From: Polynucleobacter kasalickyi | Lineage (GTDB): Bacteria; Pseudomonadota; Gammaproteobacteria; Burkholderiales; Burkholderiaceae | Length of the DNA: 64,000 nt | NCBI RefSeq assembly: GCF_900176405.1 | Contig: NZ_FWXJ01000002.1 | Span: 124,001-188,000, forward strand | Direction: 5' to 3' | Shown: piece by piece, positions 28,433 to 36,187 of the stretch | Numbering within the stretch: position 1 is the stretch's first letter | Layout of the letters: each line of letters starts with the position of its first letter | Program-made: the position numbers and the translations under genes | The notes under the pieces: generated by a model | Told to the model about the DNA's origin: nothing | The model's input: the letters and a program-made list of their open reading frames with translations, nothing else | Databases searched by the model: none

Positions 28433-30160
28433 ATGAGTGATCAGCAAGAACCAAAATATGATGTGGTTTGGCCAATATCTAAACGTGCCGTAAAAAAGAC
28501 ACTGGCCGCAAAACGTATCCCAGATTTAAATGGCAAAGTGATTGTTGAGTTATGGGATGTGATTTTTCGTGGCGAAGTGATTTACCCACTTGTTCGTGAA
28601 TATATTAAAAAAAGATTTCCCAATGTACAGTTTGTCCCTTATACCGAAATTGGTAATTTTCATGGTGCTCGTGAACATCAAGTGACGGCCACGATTGCGG
28701 ATAAATTAAAACATTTCAAAGCCGACGCTGCCATTGTCGGCATTGGTGCCTGAGGTAGCTGTACTCCCGCCGTGTTGCGGGCAGCAGCTTTGATTGAGAA
28801 ATTAGGAATACCAACTGCATCCATCATTGGTTCTGGCTTTTTAAAACAGGCTGAGGTGGTTTCTAAAGGTCTTGGTGTCCCTTTAGCGATTGGCGTTTAT
28901 CCAGGTGCGCCGATGGTGGATAGTGAAGCAGAATTAATCCGTAAGGTGGAAGAGTCTTTAGCCCCTGGTTTGTTAGAGGGGCTGATTGGTAAGATTCAAA
29001 CTTTAGACAATGAAGAAGAGCAACCAGATATCAAAAAAGTGGTTTTTTCTGGCACCTTAGATGAAGTGCAAGATTACTTTTATCAAAAGATGTGGACCGA
29101 TGGCTTACCAATTATTCCGCCAACGAAACATCGGGTTGAGTCATTCTTGGCCTTTACGGATCGCTCTCCCGAAGAAGTGATTGCGGTCTTGCCTCAAGAG
29201 GGTAGGGAAGCTTCGATTGAGTCAATTGCGGTAACGGGTGTGATGTCAGGTTGTAAACCAGAATATATGCCAATCTTGATTGCCATTATTGAGGCCATGA
29301 GCGATCCGGTTTTCAGAATTCAAGATTGTGGATCTACGCCTGGTTGGGAGCCGGTTGTCATTTTAGGTGGTCCAATTATTAAGGATCTCGACTTTAATTT
29401 TGGCCAGGGAATGATGCGTTTTGGTAGAAAATCCAATACTAGTATTGGTCGTTTTGTCAGAATGTACCTCCGCAATATTTGCGGCTATCGGATTCCTCCG
29501 GGAGCTGGTGATAAAGGTAGTATTGGGCAAAGCTTTTTGGTCGCAATGGCAGAAGATGAAGACAGTGCTCGTGAATTCGGTTGGCCGACCTATGCTCAGG
29601 ATCGTGGCTTTGATGCAAGCGAAAATATTGTGACGGTGCATAGCGTAGTGAGTATTTCATCACCGATTTATAGTGCTGGTGATCGAGCCATTGACCATGT
29701 GCAACAATGGGCTGATTTAGTGGGTAGTAGTTTCACTTACTGGGCTCACACCGGCTTTAAAACAGGCATGTGGAATCCATTAATTGTCTCTAGTCCTAGT
29801 GTGGCGAAAGTCATTGCTAAAGAATGGACGAAGGATCAGGTCAGACAATATTTATATGATCACATCAAAGTCACAGCGCAAAAGATTACGCATTACGCAA
29901 AGATGACAAGTACTCCAACCTTTAGTTTGAAAAATTTGGTAGAAGGCGGGATCTTACCCGAGGAATACTATCAATCGGATGATCCTGAACGACTACTGAA
30001 TGTGATTATTCATCCTAGTATGGTCGAAATTATTGTGGCTGGTGATCCTGGTCGTAATCAATCAAGAGCGTATATGGGCAATCATATTCAAGGACCGCCA
30101 ACAAGTAGGAAAATCAACTTACCTGCAACTTGGCCAAATCCTAAAAAACAGGCTGACTAA
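28433..30160 (+). CDS. UGSC-family selenoprotein fused to a C-terminal partner domain (Sec at UGA 28751-28753)
   Basis: The frame is open over 575 codons apart from one in-frame TGA at codon 107. Around it the protein reads IVGIGA-U-GSCTPAVLR, the U-G-S-C motif of a known but functionally unassigned bacterial selenoprotein family. A second gene in the window has the same motif with TGA at the same place. The UGSC domain spans about residues 1-195. A second domain (about 210-575) begins with DGLPIIPPT (223-231) and is homologous over its whole length to the separate protein at 32439-33485. No signal peptide is seen, so it acts in the cytoplasm. A GGAG site precedes the ATG. selA, selB and tRNA-Sec lie 13-17 kb downstream. 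A standard gene caller would split it into a 106-residue protein and a truncated second gene. Confidence 0.9.
28754..28789 (+). promoter_or_regulatory. Candidate bSECIS hairpin in the fused UGSC gene
   Basis: Immediately after the TGA, AGCTG (28757-28761) pairs with CAGCT (28785-28789), and CCCGC (28766-28770) pairs with GCGGG (28777-28781). The apical loop is CGTGTT, with a small internal loop between the stems. The loop G-U lies 19-20 nucleotides after the TGA, the distance at which SelB reads bacterial SECIS elements. Folding was done by eye. Confidence 0.7.
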
Positions 30161-30164
30161 TGAT

Positions 30165-30515
30165 TGACGAGGGGGAACCGTTCGTGAATTGCCGAAGCTA
30201 GGGAGATAACGGTGTGTGCCTGGTCCACCACACACCAACAGTTGCATCCCTTTAGGTTTTTTAGAAATTGGTATTAGCGAGTCTGTATTGAGTTCACCTC
30301 ATTCGCGACTACGAGAGTGTATCGCTCTGATGAAATCATGCGGCGCCATTTTAAATTTCTGGCATCTTACTGAGCTGCCAGAGTTTTTTCTGGATTTGTA
30401 ATATGCAGTACCCAGTGTGCTCTTGGATTTTAGTATGCTCTGGATCAATTATGAGCCAATTTACCACCATGGTTCTATTTATTACTGGGTGGCTGAGTCA
30501 TCCTCTTTGTAAAAA
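30165..30515 (-). pseudogene. Decayed 3' part of a third UGSC-partner gene
   Basis: Read on the minus strand, this stretch encodes ISKKPKGMQLLVCGGPGTH and then RYLPSFGNSRT, nearly identical to the C-terminus of the intact partner protein (32439-33485). Upstream it matches DFVRAIHSRS, LNTDSLLPISKK and PPSNEYTHGG, but with frameshifts and stops (for example a TGA after HSRSRE). Similarity to the intact gene continues to about 30515 and then fades. It lies tail-to-tail with the fused selenoprotein gene, just after that gene's stop. Confidence 0.85.
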
Positions 30516-30569
30516 CTTGTAAGACTTGTATCTTTTCCGCCATAAATAGAGTATGGTGTAAATAAGGTC

Positions 30570-30602
30570 AGAGCCGATAACTGTTACGGCTCTTGATTTT
30601 TT
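30570..30602 (+). terminator. Rho-independent terminator
   Basis: AGAGCCG (30570-30576) pairs with CGGCTCT (30587-30593) over a ten-base loop that can itself fold (TAA/TTA), followed by GATTTTTT. It is well placed to end plus-strand transcripts of the Bug-selenoprotein operon after the pseudogene. The rest of 30603-30806 is AT-rich with no gene seen. Confidence 0.7.
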
Positions 30603-30806
30603 CAATCCAGCGTAACAGTCGTCCTCTCTAGCGAATTAGAGTAGGTAGTATTCCTCCTTCAAATTAACGAGTTATTACAACTAAATTGAGCGTTGTTTCA
30701 TTAACAACTGCATTCTTTTGGATATTTTTTTGTTGTTTTAACTAAATTAGTAAATTCAATTTTGTATTACATGCCATCTGTTAATCTCTATTTCATGAGC
30801 GATTGA

Positions 30807-31595
30807 TTGCGGTATGCGAAAGATATTAATTCTGTGGGAGCTTATCGATATTCTTTTCTGGAGAAAGTCATCCGTTTAGTATTTTTCCTCGTCTTATTTT
30901 TATTTTCGACATTAGTAACAAGTCAGACTTCTAATAATCTTGATTCAACTGGTCCATCAGCTATCAATACAACTGTAGGTGGAGGGCAATCAAATTTATT
31001 AGGGACCAATATTGGTTCTCAGCAGAACGCAACGACTGTCACTGGTGGTTATGGAAATGTGAATACAAATATTCCAGGAAAAACTACATCAGAGGTTATT
31101 TCTGTTCCTACGATGTATGCCCCTGGATTAACTGCTTCAGGCAGTGATGTTTGTCTAGGCTCAATTTCGGCATCCGGCTCGATTCTCGGACTTGGTCTTG
31201 CTGGTGGTAAGACGTATGTTGATGAAAATTGTGTTTTATTAAAAAATAGTCAGCGCATGGCTGCCTTAGGTTTTGGCAATGCGGCAGTAGTCATGATGCT
31301 ACAAAATCCAGATGTTGAAAGAGCCATTAGAACCTCGAGCCCATCAGTTTATTTGCAAGTTGCTAAAGATCGATTAGGGAACTTACAGGCAGAATTTGAA
31401 GATGCCATTGAAATGGGTGAATCCACTTTTGAGCTTCAAGAAAAACTAAAAATAGCTACCAAGGAATTACGTATTATCGTTCGCCGTGTGCAAAATTCTC
31501 CAGGCTTACCGGAGAAAGCAGTTGAAATACCATCAATCATCTCGAATGATAAGGTTCTACCAAAACTTGATCCGAGAGATACTTTTAATCACTAA
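30807..31595 (+). CDS. Exported hypothetical protein between the two UGSC modules
   Basis: Family not recognised with confidence. The 262 residues have a hydrophobic signal (VIRLVFFLVLFLFSTLVTSQ), then a low-complexity Asn/Gly/Thr/Ser region (about 42-100). A conserved-looking block follows (GSDVCLGSISASGSILGLGL, KTYVDENCVLLKNSQRMAAL, with two Cys), and the end is alpha-helical and charged. The block faintly recalls small phage structural proteins, which is only an impression. The start is TTG; an in-frame GTG at 30834 is an alternative. It is followed 11 bases later by another exported protein. Confidence 0.6.
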   Translation: MRYAKDINSVGAYRYSFLEKVIRLVFFLVLFLFSTLVTSQTSNNLDSTGPSAINTTVGGGQSNLLGTNIGSQQNATTVTGGYGNVNTNIPGKTTSEVISVPTMYAPGLTASGSDVCLGSISASGSILGLGLAGGKTYVDENCVLLKNSQRMAALGFGNAAVVMMLQNPDVERAIRTSSPSVYLQVAKDRLGNLQAEFEDAIEMGESTFELQEKLKIATKELRIIVRRVQNSPGLPEKAVEIPSIISNDKVLPKLDPRDTFNH

Positions 31596-31606
31596 GGAAA
31601 TATCAA

Positions 31607-32359
31607 ATGAACAAGCTAATTTTAATATCACTATTATCCATCTCAACTTCTGTGATAGCTGTTACGCCTACAGCATTTACATTTGTAGCACCAGCATCGG
31701 TTGCCGTTGCTCCCGTAGTAACAAATTTACTTGGTGTCGTTAATGCATTTAAAGCGGTAGGAACCGCCTTTGCATTAAATGATCCCACTGCTACTGCTTT
31801 GTTAGATCAAGCCGCGCAGAATTTAACTCTTTCAATTGACCTTAAAAATTTGAATACGTCATCCATCAATGCCCCGACTTACAACAGTTCAACTGGACAG
31901 ATTACTTGGATAAATAATTTTACAAGCGCTGTTTCATCCGCAAATAGTTGGGTACAAGTCGATTCAGCTAATTATGATTTAGCAGCCATGGCTTTACGCG
32001 ATGCTGGAGGAAACTTTGCAATCACTGCAATTATGACGGGAAGCTCTGGTATGAATCGTCTGCTATCCGCAATTGATGGCACAACCCGTGTAGTAAATGG
32101 TATTGATTACATTCCTGATAGTTCTTTTAATGCACTTGCAAATAGCTTTAATACTGCGCTAACCTTGAACGAAAAGATGACTTATTTAACGAATGCTTCT
32201 AGTGCCTTGACTTCAATTCAAGCCCAAGCCTTGGCTCTTGATGTTGCAGGAGCAGTTGCAGTAACCACTCTAAACAGCATAGTATTGCCAGCTGCAAATA
32301 AAAGCGCTGTATCTTATGCTGACTTGAATGCTCTTTTACTTTATAACTCCTTGCAGTAA
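31607..32359 (+). CDS. Exported Ala/Asn-rich hypothetical protein
   Basis: A 250-residue protein with a Sec signal (KLILISLLSISTSVIA) and a strong ribosome binding site (AAGGAAA six bases before the ATG). The mature part is rich in Ala, Asn, Ser and Thr with many short helical-looking repeats (DPTATALLDQAAQNL, SSALTSIQAQALALDVAGA) and has no Cys. No family was recognised. It is probably co-transcribed with the preceding exported protein. It may be surface-exposed or part of a larger assembly; that is inference. Confidence 0.6.
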   Translation: MNKLILISLLSISTSVIAVTPTAFTFVAPASVAVAPVVTNLLGVVNAFKAVGTAFALNDPTATALLDQAAQNLTLSIDLKNLNTSSINAPTYNSSTGQITWINNFTSAVSSANSWVQVDSANYDLAAMALRDAGGNFAITAIMTGSSGMNRLLSAIDGTTRVVNGIDYIPDSSFNALANSFNTALTLNEKMTYLTNASSALTSIQAQALALDVAGAVAVTTLNSIVLPAANKSAVSYADLNALLLYNSLQ

Positions 32360-32438
32360 TCTTGTTGTTGGCATCAGTGATTGCACCAGAAAAATTAATA
32401 ATGCATGATTTATGAAAAACTTTTAAAAAGAGTGGAGA

Positions 32439-33485
32439 TTAGTTTTCAACGAGACGGGAGACAGCCCGCGAGTTACCGAAGCTAGGAAGATAAACGGTGT
32501 GTGTGCCTGGTCCGCCGCACACCAACAGTTGAATCTCTTCAGGTTTTTTAGAAATCGGTAGCAGCGAGTCAGTGTTCAGTGCACCCAATTCAGCACTGCG
32601 AGAATGTATTGCTCTAACAAAGTCACGCTGTGCCATCTCAAATCCTGGCATCTTGCTGAGCTCCCAAAGTTTTTCTTGTATTTGTAATTTACTATATCCT
32701 TTGCGCACTAAAATTTCTGCATGCTCCGGTCCAACGATGAGCCATGGTTCACCGCCGTGGGTATATTCATTGCTAGGTGGGTGAATCATGGTTTTGGCAA
32801 ATACCTGTATGAGTTCATCCGCATCTTTTGCGTGCGAATTCATATTCATGGTTCCTTCGATGGCTACGACCGTCACTGAAGTTTGCGTCTTATCAAAACC
32901 TCTTGCTTCATGAAAAGATCCCCAAGGCGTTTGATCGGCATTTTCCATACAACAAAAGGTGTATCGACCTGGTTGTCCGTGGGTAGAGCGGTCCATTTCA
33001 CCTGGTAACGCACCACCGAGGTTTCTAAGAATTAAGCGGATAGCTCGACCAACGGTTGCATTCGCTGCGTTGCCTTCACCTAAACAATTGAGGCCCATAT
33101 TAAATCGGTTTTCATGCGCGATTGCCCCACTGACAATCACCCAAATTGCAACTGGATTGGTGGTTGGTTGTAGTGCTGATAAATTAAATATTGGATCTGC
33201 CATTGCCTCGGTGGCGGCAATGATAATCGGTAAATCTTTGGGTTTACAGCCGGCCATCACGGCGTTGACTGCAATCAATTCAATCGTGGCATCGCCATAT
33301 CCAGGTGGCAGATGAGTGACAACCTGATCTTTTAAGGGTAATAAAGATCCCAGCATCTTGTTGATACGTTCCTGGGTTGGCGGAATGATGGGTAAACCAT
33401 CTCCCCAATGATTCGCAGAATAGTAATCATTGATGAGTTCTAAATCATCTTCCAAATCAATTTTTGGGGACTGGGGGGATTGCAT
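32439..33485 (-). CDS. UGSC partner protein (homologue of the C-terminal domain of the fused selenoprotein)
   Basis: A 348-residue cytoplasmic protein of unknown function. Motifs shared with residues 210-575 of the fused selenoprotein are DGLPIIPPT (29-37), VMAGCKP (VMSGCKP in the fusion), EAMADPIF (EAMSDPVF), a GRAIRLILRN-type segment and a Gly-Pro-Gly-Thr near the end. I chose the ATG at 33485 because TTGGAACAACGC gives a good ribosome binding site; a TTG at 33497 is in frame upstream. It overlaps the end of the UGSC selenoprotein gene by 29 bases, so the two are translationally coupled and probably act together. Confidence 0.75.
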   Translation of the reverse strand: MQSPQSPKIDLEDDLELINDYYSANHWGDGLPIIPPTQERINKMLGSLLPLKDQVVTHLPPGYGDATIELIAVNAVMAGCKPKDLPIIIAATEAMADPIFNLSALQPTTNPVAIWVIVSGAIAHENRFNMGLNCLGEGNAANATVGRAIRLILRNLGGALPGEMDRSTHGQPGRYTFCCMENADQTPWGSFHEARGFDKTQTSVTVVAIEGTMNMNSHAKDADELIQVFAKTMIHPPSNEYTHGGEPWLIVGPEHAEILVRKGYSKLQIQEKLWELSKMPGFEMAQRDFVRAIHSRSAELGALNTDSLLPISKKPEEIQLLVCGGPGTHTVYLPSFGNSRAVSRLVEN

Positions 33486-34023
33486 GCGTTGTTCCAAATT
33501 GTAAGTAGTGTTCGATTTGTTGCAAACAGTCTTGCGCTATTTCTTTAATCTCTTCTTTTGTTTTTAAACCGAAAGGATGTGGTACTTCTAAGATCGGCAA
33601 AGCTGGAACGCCTAAAGCCTTCGCTTGCGATCGACCTAATTTGATAAATGTAGACGAGCAAAGTGCCATGCCCAATTTACCTTGTTTCGCAACAACTATA
33701 CTGTCCTGGAGACTCCACGACGTACAGGACCCTCAGTCCCCTGAGCCCGCAATAATTAGGTCACACTCCTCAATCATTCTCTTTAGCATTTCAGCAGGTG
33801 CTGGAAGGGATGCTGCGTTCTTTCTTTCGCGAATGACTTTTTTTACACCTAAGCGAGTCAATAGTAAAGTTTCTAATTCATCCGCTAAAAAGTTAAAGTT
33901 AGGTTTGGAATTATCAATAAAGCCAACTGTTTGAATTTGGTGTTCATAGGCTTTATTTTCCAGTGGAGTCGACGATTCTTTTTTGCTGGCTGTAGGGTTA
34001 AACAAGGTAACAGTCTTTGTCAT
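33457..34023 (-). CDS. UGSC-family selenoprotein, stand-alone form (Sec at UGA 33735-33733)
   Basis: The 188-codon minus-strand frame contains one in-frame TGA, at codon 97, in IIAGSGD-U-GSCTSWSLQD. The flanking U-G-S-C tetrapeptide is identical to that of the fused selenoprotein at 28433, and the second halves also align (LGVPALPILEVPHPFGL against LGVPLAIGVYPGAP). The N-terminal half has a Rossmann-like pattern. Conservation of the frame on both sides, a hairpin after the TGA, and selAB plus tRNA-Sec nearby make selenocysteine far more likely than a broken gene. It lies 16 bases downstream of a Bug receptor and overlaps its partner gene. Reaction unknown. Confidence 0.88.
33703..33730 (-). 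promoter_or_regulatory. Candidate bSECIS hairpin in the stand-alone UGSC gene
   Basis: In the RNA, GUCCUG (nucleotides 3-8 after the UGA) pairs with CAGGAC (25-30). A short inner stem GA/UC closes a GUC apical loop, placing G and U at nucleotides 20-21 after the UGA. Counted from the U of UGA these are positions 23 and 24, the same as the SelB-contacting G23-U24 of the E. coli fdhF SECIS. Folding was done by eye. Confidence 0.65.
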
Positions 34024-34039
34024 TTCAGGTCCTAATTGA

Positions 34040-35020
34040 TTAGTCTATTTGAATTTTTGCATAGGCGATCGTTTTAGTCCATCGATCGATTTCTGCACGA
34101 ATAAATTGATCCGTCGCACTGGGTGATAAATTCAAAATATCAATCCCTTGCTCCTTAAAGGTTTTGATGGTTTCCGGTTGTTGTAAGGCCTTAGTAGCCC
34201 CCTCTAAAATCACTTGCTGGATGGCTAATGGGACTTTTGCTTGCACCATTAGGGCGTACCATAAAGAGGCTTGATAATCCGGATAACCACTTTCAGCAAT
34301 GGTTGGTAAATCCGGCGCAATCGCCGAACGTTTTGGACTCGTCATGGCCAGTGCTTGTAATTTGCCACTTTTAACAAAAGGTAGAACTGGAATGGGACTT
34401 GTACAAAGTAATTGAATTTGCCCACTTAGTAAATCATTTAATGCGGGACCAGTTCCTTTGTAAGGCGTATGAATTAAATCAATACCCGCCATAAATTTAA
34501 ATAGTTCCACCGCTAAATGCCCACCAGAGCCAGGACCAGCAGAGCCATAATAAATAGGCATCGTATTCGCTTTGGCAACCAACTCTTGAATAGTTTTTAC
34601 TTTCAACGAAGGGTGGGCTACCCAAATAAGTGGCGTACTGCCGACTAAGGTAATTGGGGCAAAGTCTTTGATCGTGTCATATGGGAGTGGACGTTTAAAA
34701 CCGGGATTAATGCCATGGGTTGTGCTGGCAAAAAATAACGTATAGCCATCGGGCTTAGCTTTGGCAGCAGCGTCTGTGGCAATCATTTGCGCACCACCAC
34801 TTTTGTTATCAATAATGATGGGCTGTTTTAGAGCCTCACCTAATGAGGGAGAAAACAGACGCGCAATAATATCTCCCGCACCTCCTGGAGGATAGGGGAC
34901 GATGAGATGGATTGGAAAACGATGTTTAAAAACTTCTTGCGCAAAAGTCCTCATACTAAGGATAGGAAAGGAAATAGCCGCAAAAATACATTTAGTAAAA
35001 GATCTTTTATCTAAATTCAT
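34040..35020 (-). CDS. Bug-family receptor 6, upstream of the stand-alone UGSC selenoprotein
   Basis: A 326-residue receptor with a Tat-like signal (LDKRSFTKCIFAAISF, then FAQ), ligand loop PIHLIVPYPPGGAGD and SAGPGSGGHLAVELF. First gene of the operon Bug - UGSC selenoprotein - partner. It is transcribed divergently from the thioredoxin-reductase-like gene, with a palindrome in the intergenic region about 100 bases from its start. Confidence 0.9.
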   Translation of the reverse strand: MNLDKRSFTKCIFAAISFPILSMRTFAQEVFKHRFPIHLIVPYPPGGAGDIIARLFSPSLGEALKQPIIIDNKSGGAQMIATDAAAKAKPDGYTLFFASTTHGINPGFKRPLPYDTIKDFAPITLVGSTPLIWVAHPSLKVKTIQELVAKANTMPIYYGSAGPGSGGHLAVELFKFMAGIDLIHTPYKGTGPALNDLLSGQIQLLCTSPIPVLPFVKSGKLQALAMTSPKRSAIAPDLPTIAESGYPDYQASLWYALMVQAKVPLAIQQVILEGATKALQQPETIKTFKEQGIDILNLSPSATDQFIRAEIDRWTKTIAYAKIQID

Positions 35021-35120
35021 AGGATTCGTACTTGTCTCGTTATTTTTTGATTTCTAGTCAAGCTAGTTTATGTTTCTACTAGTGTATCTCCAAATTGACT
35101 GAAATTGCATTTCGTTTTAA

Positions 35121-35138
35121 TGTATACAATTGTACACA
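35121..35138. promoter_or_regulatory. Candidate FCD-GntR operator in the Bug/flavoprotein divergent region
   Basis: TGTATACAATTGTACACA is an 18-bp palindrome with one mismatched pair. It contains TGTATACAA, the half-site-rich core typical of FCD-subfamily GntR operators. The same TGTATACAATTGTA string occurs upstream of the MmgE/PrpD operon (36141-36154). Confidence 0.6.
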
Positions 35139-35192
35139 TTAATGATTGTATGAAATTTAGAAACTAAAACGAGATAAAGAGACAGGTTTTAT

Positions 35193-36098
35193 ATGATGAG
35201 CGAGACATTAGATGTGGTGGTGATTGGTGAAGGGGTTGCGGGCTTGAGCGTGACCTTGGAACTGGCAAAAAAGGGTTTACGAGTTGCCGTTTTCGAAGGG
35301 TATACCTTTGGTGGGTTAGTGCTGACCATTACTCAATTAGATCCTCATCCACAAGGTGAATTGTCTTCTGGGGCTGATTTTTCTTCCAATTTTTTGATGG
35401 AAATCATGGACTTGGAAGTCGAGCGCTATGCTGAGTTTGTCACTAGTATTGAACCAGCGGCGACAGGTTACCTCGTACGCAGTGACACGATGGAACTCAA
35501 TACAAAGCATGTGGTAATTGCCAGTGGAGCAAAGTTAAAGTCTTTGGGAATCCCTGGCGAAATAGAGTTTGAAGGTCGTGGGGTCTCACATTGTGCTGAT
35601 TGTGATGGAGCCTTTTTTATCGGTAGTAATGTGGTCGTGATTGGTGGGGGAGATTCCGCTATGCAAGAAGCATTAATTCTTGCCGAATATGCCAAGCAGG
35701 TCACCATGCTCATCCGTGGTAATACGCTGGGTGGTAATGCTGTGTTGAGAAGCAAAGTCTTAGCTACAGAAAATATTGAGCAACACTATCAAACGACGGT
35801 TGTAGAAATATTAGGGGATCAAGGTGTTCACTCAGTCATCACTCAATCCTCAATCGATCAATCCCAAACTACCTTAGTTTGCCAAGGCGTTTTCCCATTT
35901 ATTGGTTTAGAGCCCAATACACAATTTCTGCCTAAAGACATTCAGTTGGATAGCCAAGGGCGTGTCTGGACCAACGATCAGTTATCTACTTCCTTGCCAA
36001 ACATATGGGCCATTGGTGCAGTACGAGGTGGAAATGGGCTGTTATCTGATGCATTAGAAGATGCTAGGCGTGTTTGTAATAATATTATTATTCAATAA
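35193..36098 (+). CDS. Thioredoxin-reductase-like FAD/NAD(P)H flavoprotein
   Basis: A 301-residue two-dinucleotide-domain flavoprotein. The FAD-binding motif at the start is VVVIGEGVAGLSVTLELA (Glu and Val where GGGPAG is usual). The redox pair is C-x-x-C in SHCADCDGAFF, and the NAD(P)H motif is VVVIGGGDSAMQEALIL. The C-terminus keeps the WAIGAVRGG FAD contact in altered form. This is the layout of low-molecular-weight thioredoxin reductases. It stands between the two palindromes and next to the Bug-UGSC operon. It could supply electrons to a selenoprotein, but it could also be a ferredoxin/flavodoxin-type oxidoreductase. Confidence 0.82.
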   Translation: MMSETLDVVVIGEGVAGLSVTLELAKKGLRVAVFEGYTFGGLVLTITQLDPHPQGELSSGADFSSNFLMEIMDLEVERYAEFVTSIEPAATGYLVRSDTMELNTKHVVIASGAKLKSLGIPGEIEFEGRGVSHCADCDGAFFIGSNVVVIGGGDSAMQEALILAEYAKQVTMLIRGNTLGGNAVLRSKVLATENIEQHYQTTVVEILGDQGVHSVITQSSIDQSQTTLVCQGVFPFIGLEPNTQFLPKDIQLDSQGRVWTNDQLSTSLPNIWAIGAVRGGNGLLSDALEDARRVCNNIIIQ

Positions 36099-36128
36099 AA
36101 ACAATAGTTTAAATAAAATTAAATGAAC

Positions 36129-36160
36129 ATTACATACAGTTGTATACAATTGTATGTAAT
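36129..36160. promoter_or_regulatory. 32-bp near-perfect palindrome upstream of the MmgE/PrpD-sel operon
   Basis: Outer arms ATTACATAC (36129-36137) and GTATGTAAT (36152-36160) are perfectly complementary and centred on the same axis as TTGTATACAA (36140-36149). Over all 32 bases only one pair mismatches (36139 G with 36150 T). TTGTATACAA matches the usual core of FCD-GntR sites, and an FCD-GntR gene is encoded in the operon (42849). Confidence 0.7.
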
Positions 36161-36187
36161 TATTATTTTAAGCAACTGGAGACACAA

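Noticed and set aside
30216-30401. Plus-strand open frame over the partner pseudogene
   Set aside because: It is the antisense of the decayed partner gene, whose minus-strand similarity explains the sequence.
30795-30833. In-frame ATG-AGC-GAT-TGA ahead of the exported protein, which could be read as a third selenoprotein
   Set aside because: Only three codons precede the TGA, there is no UGSC-like or redox motif and no convincing hairpin; a start after the TGA is simpler.
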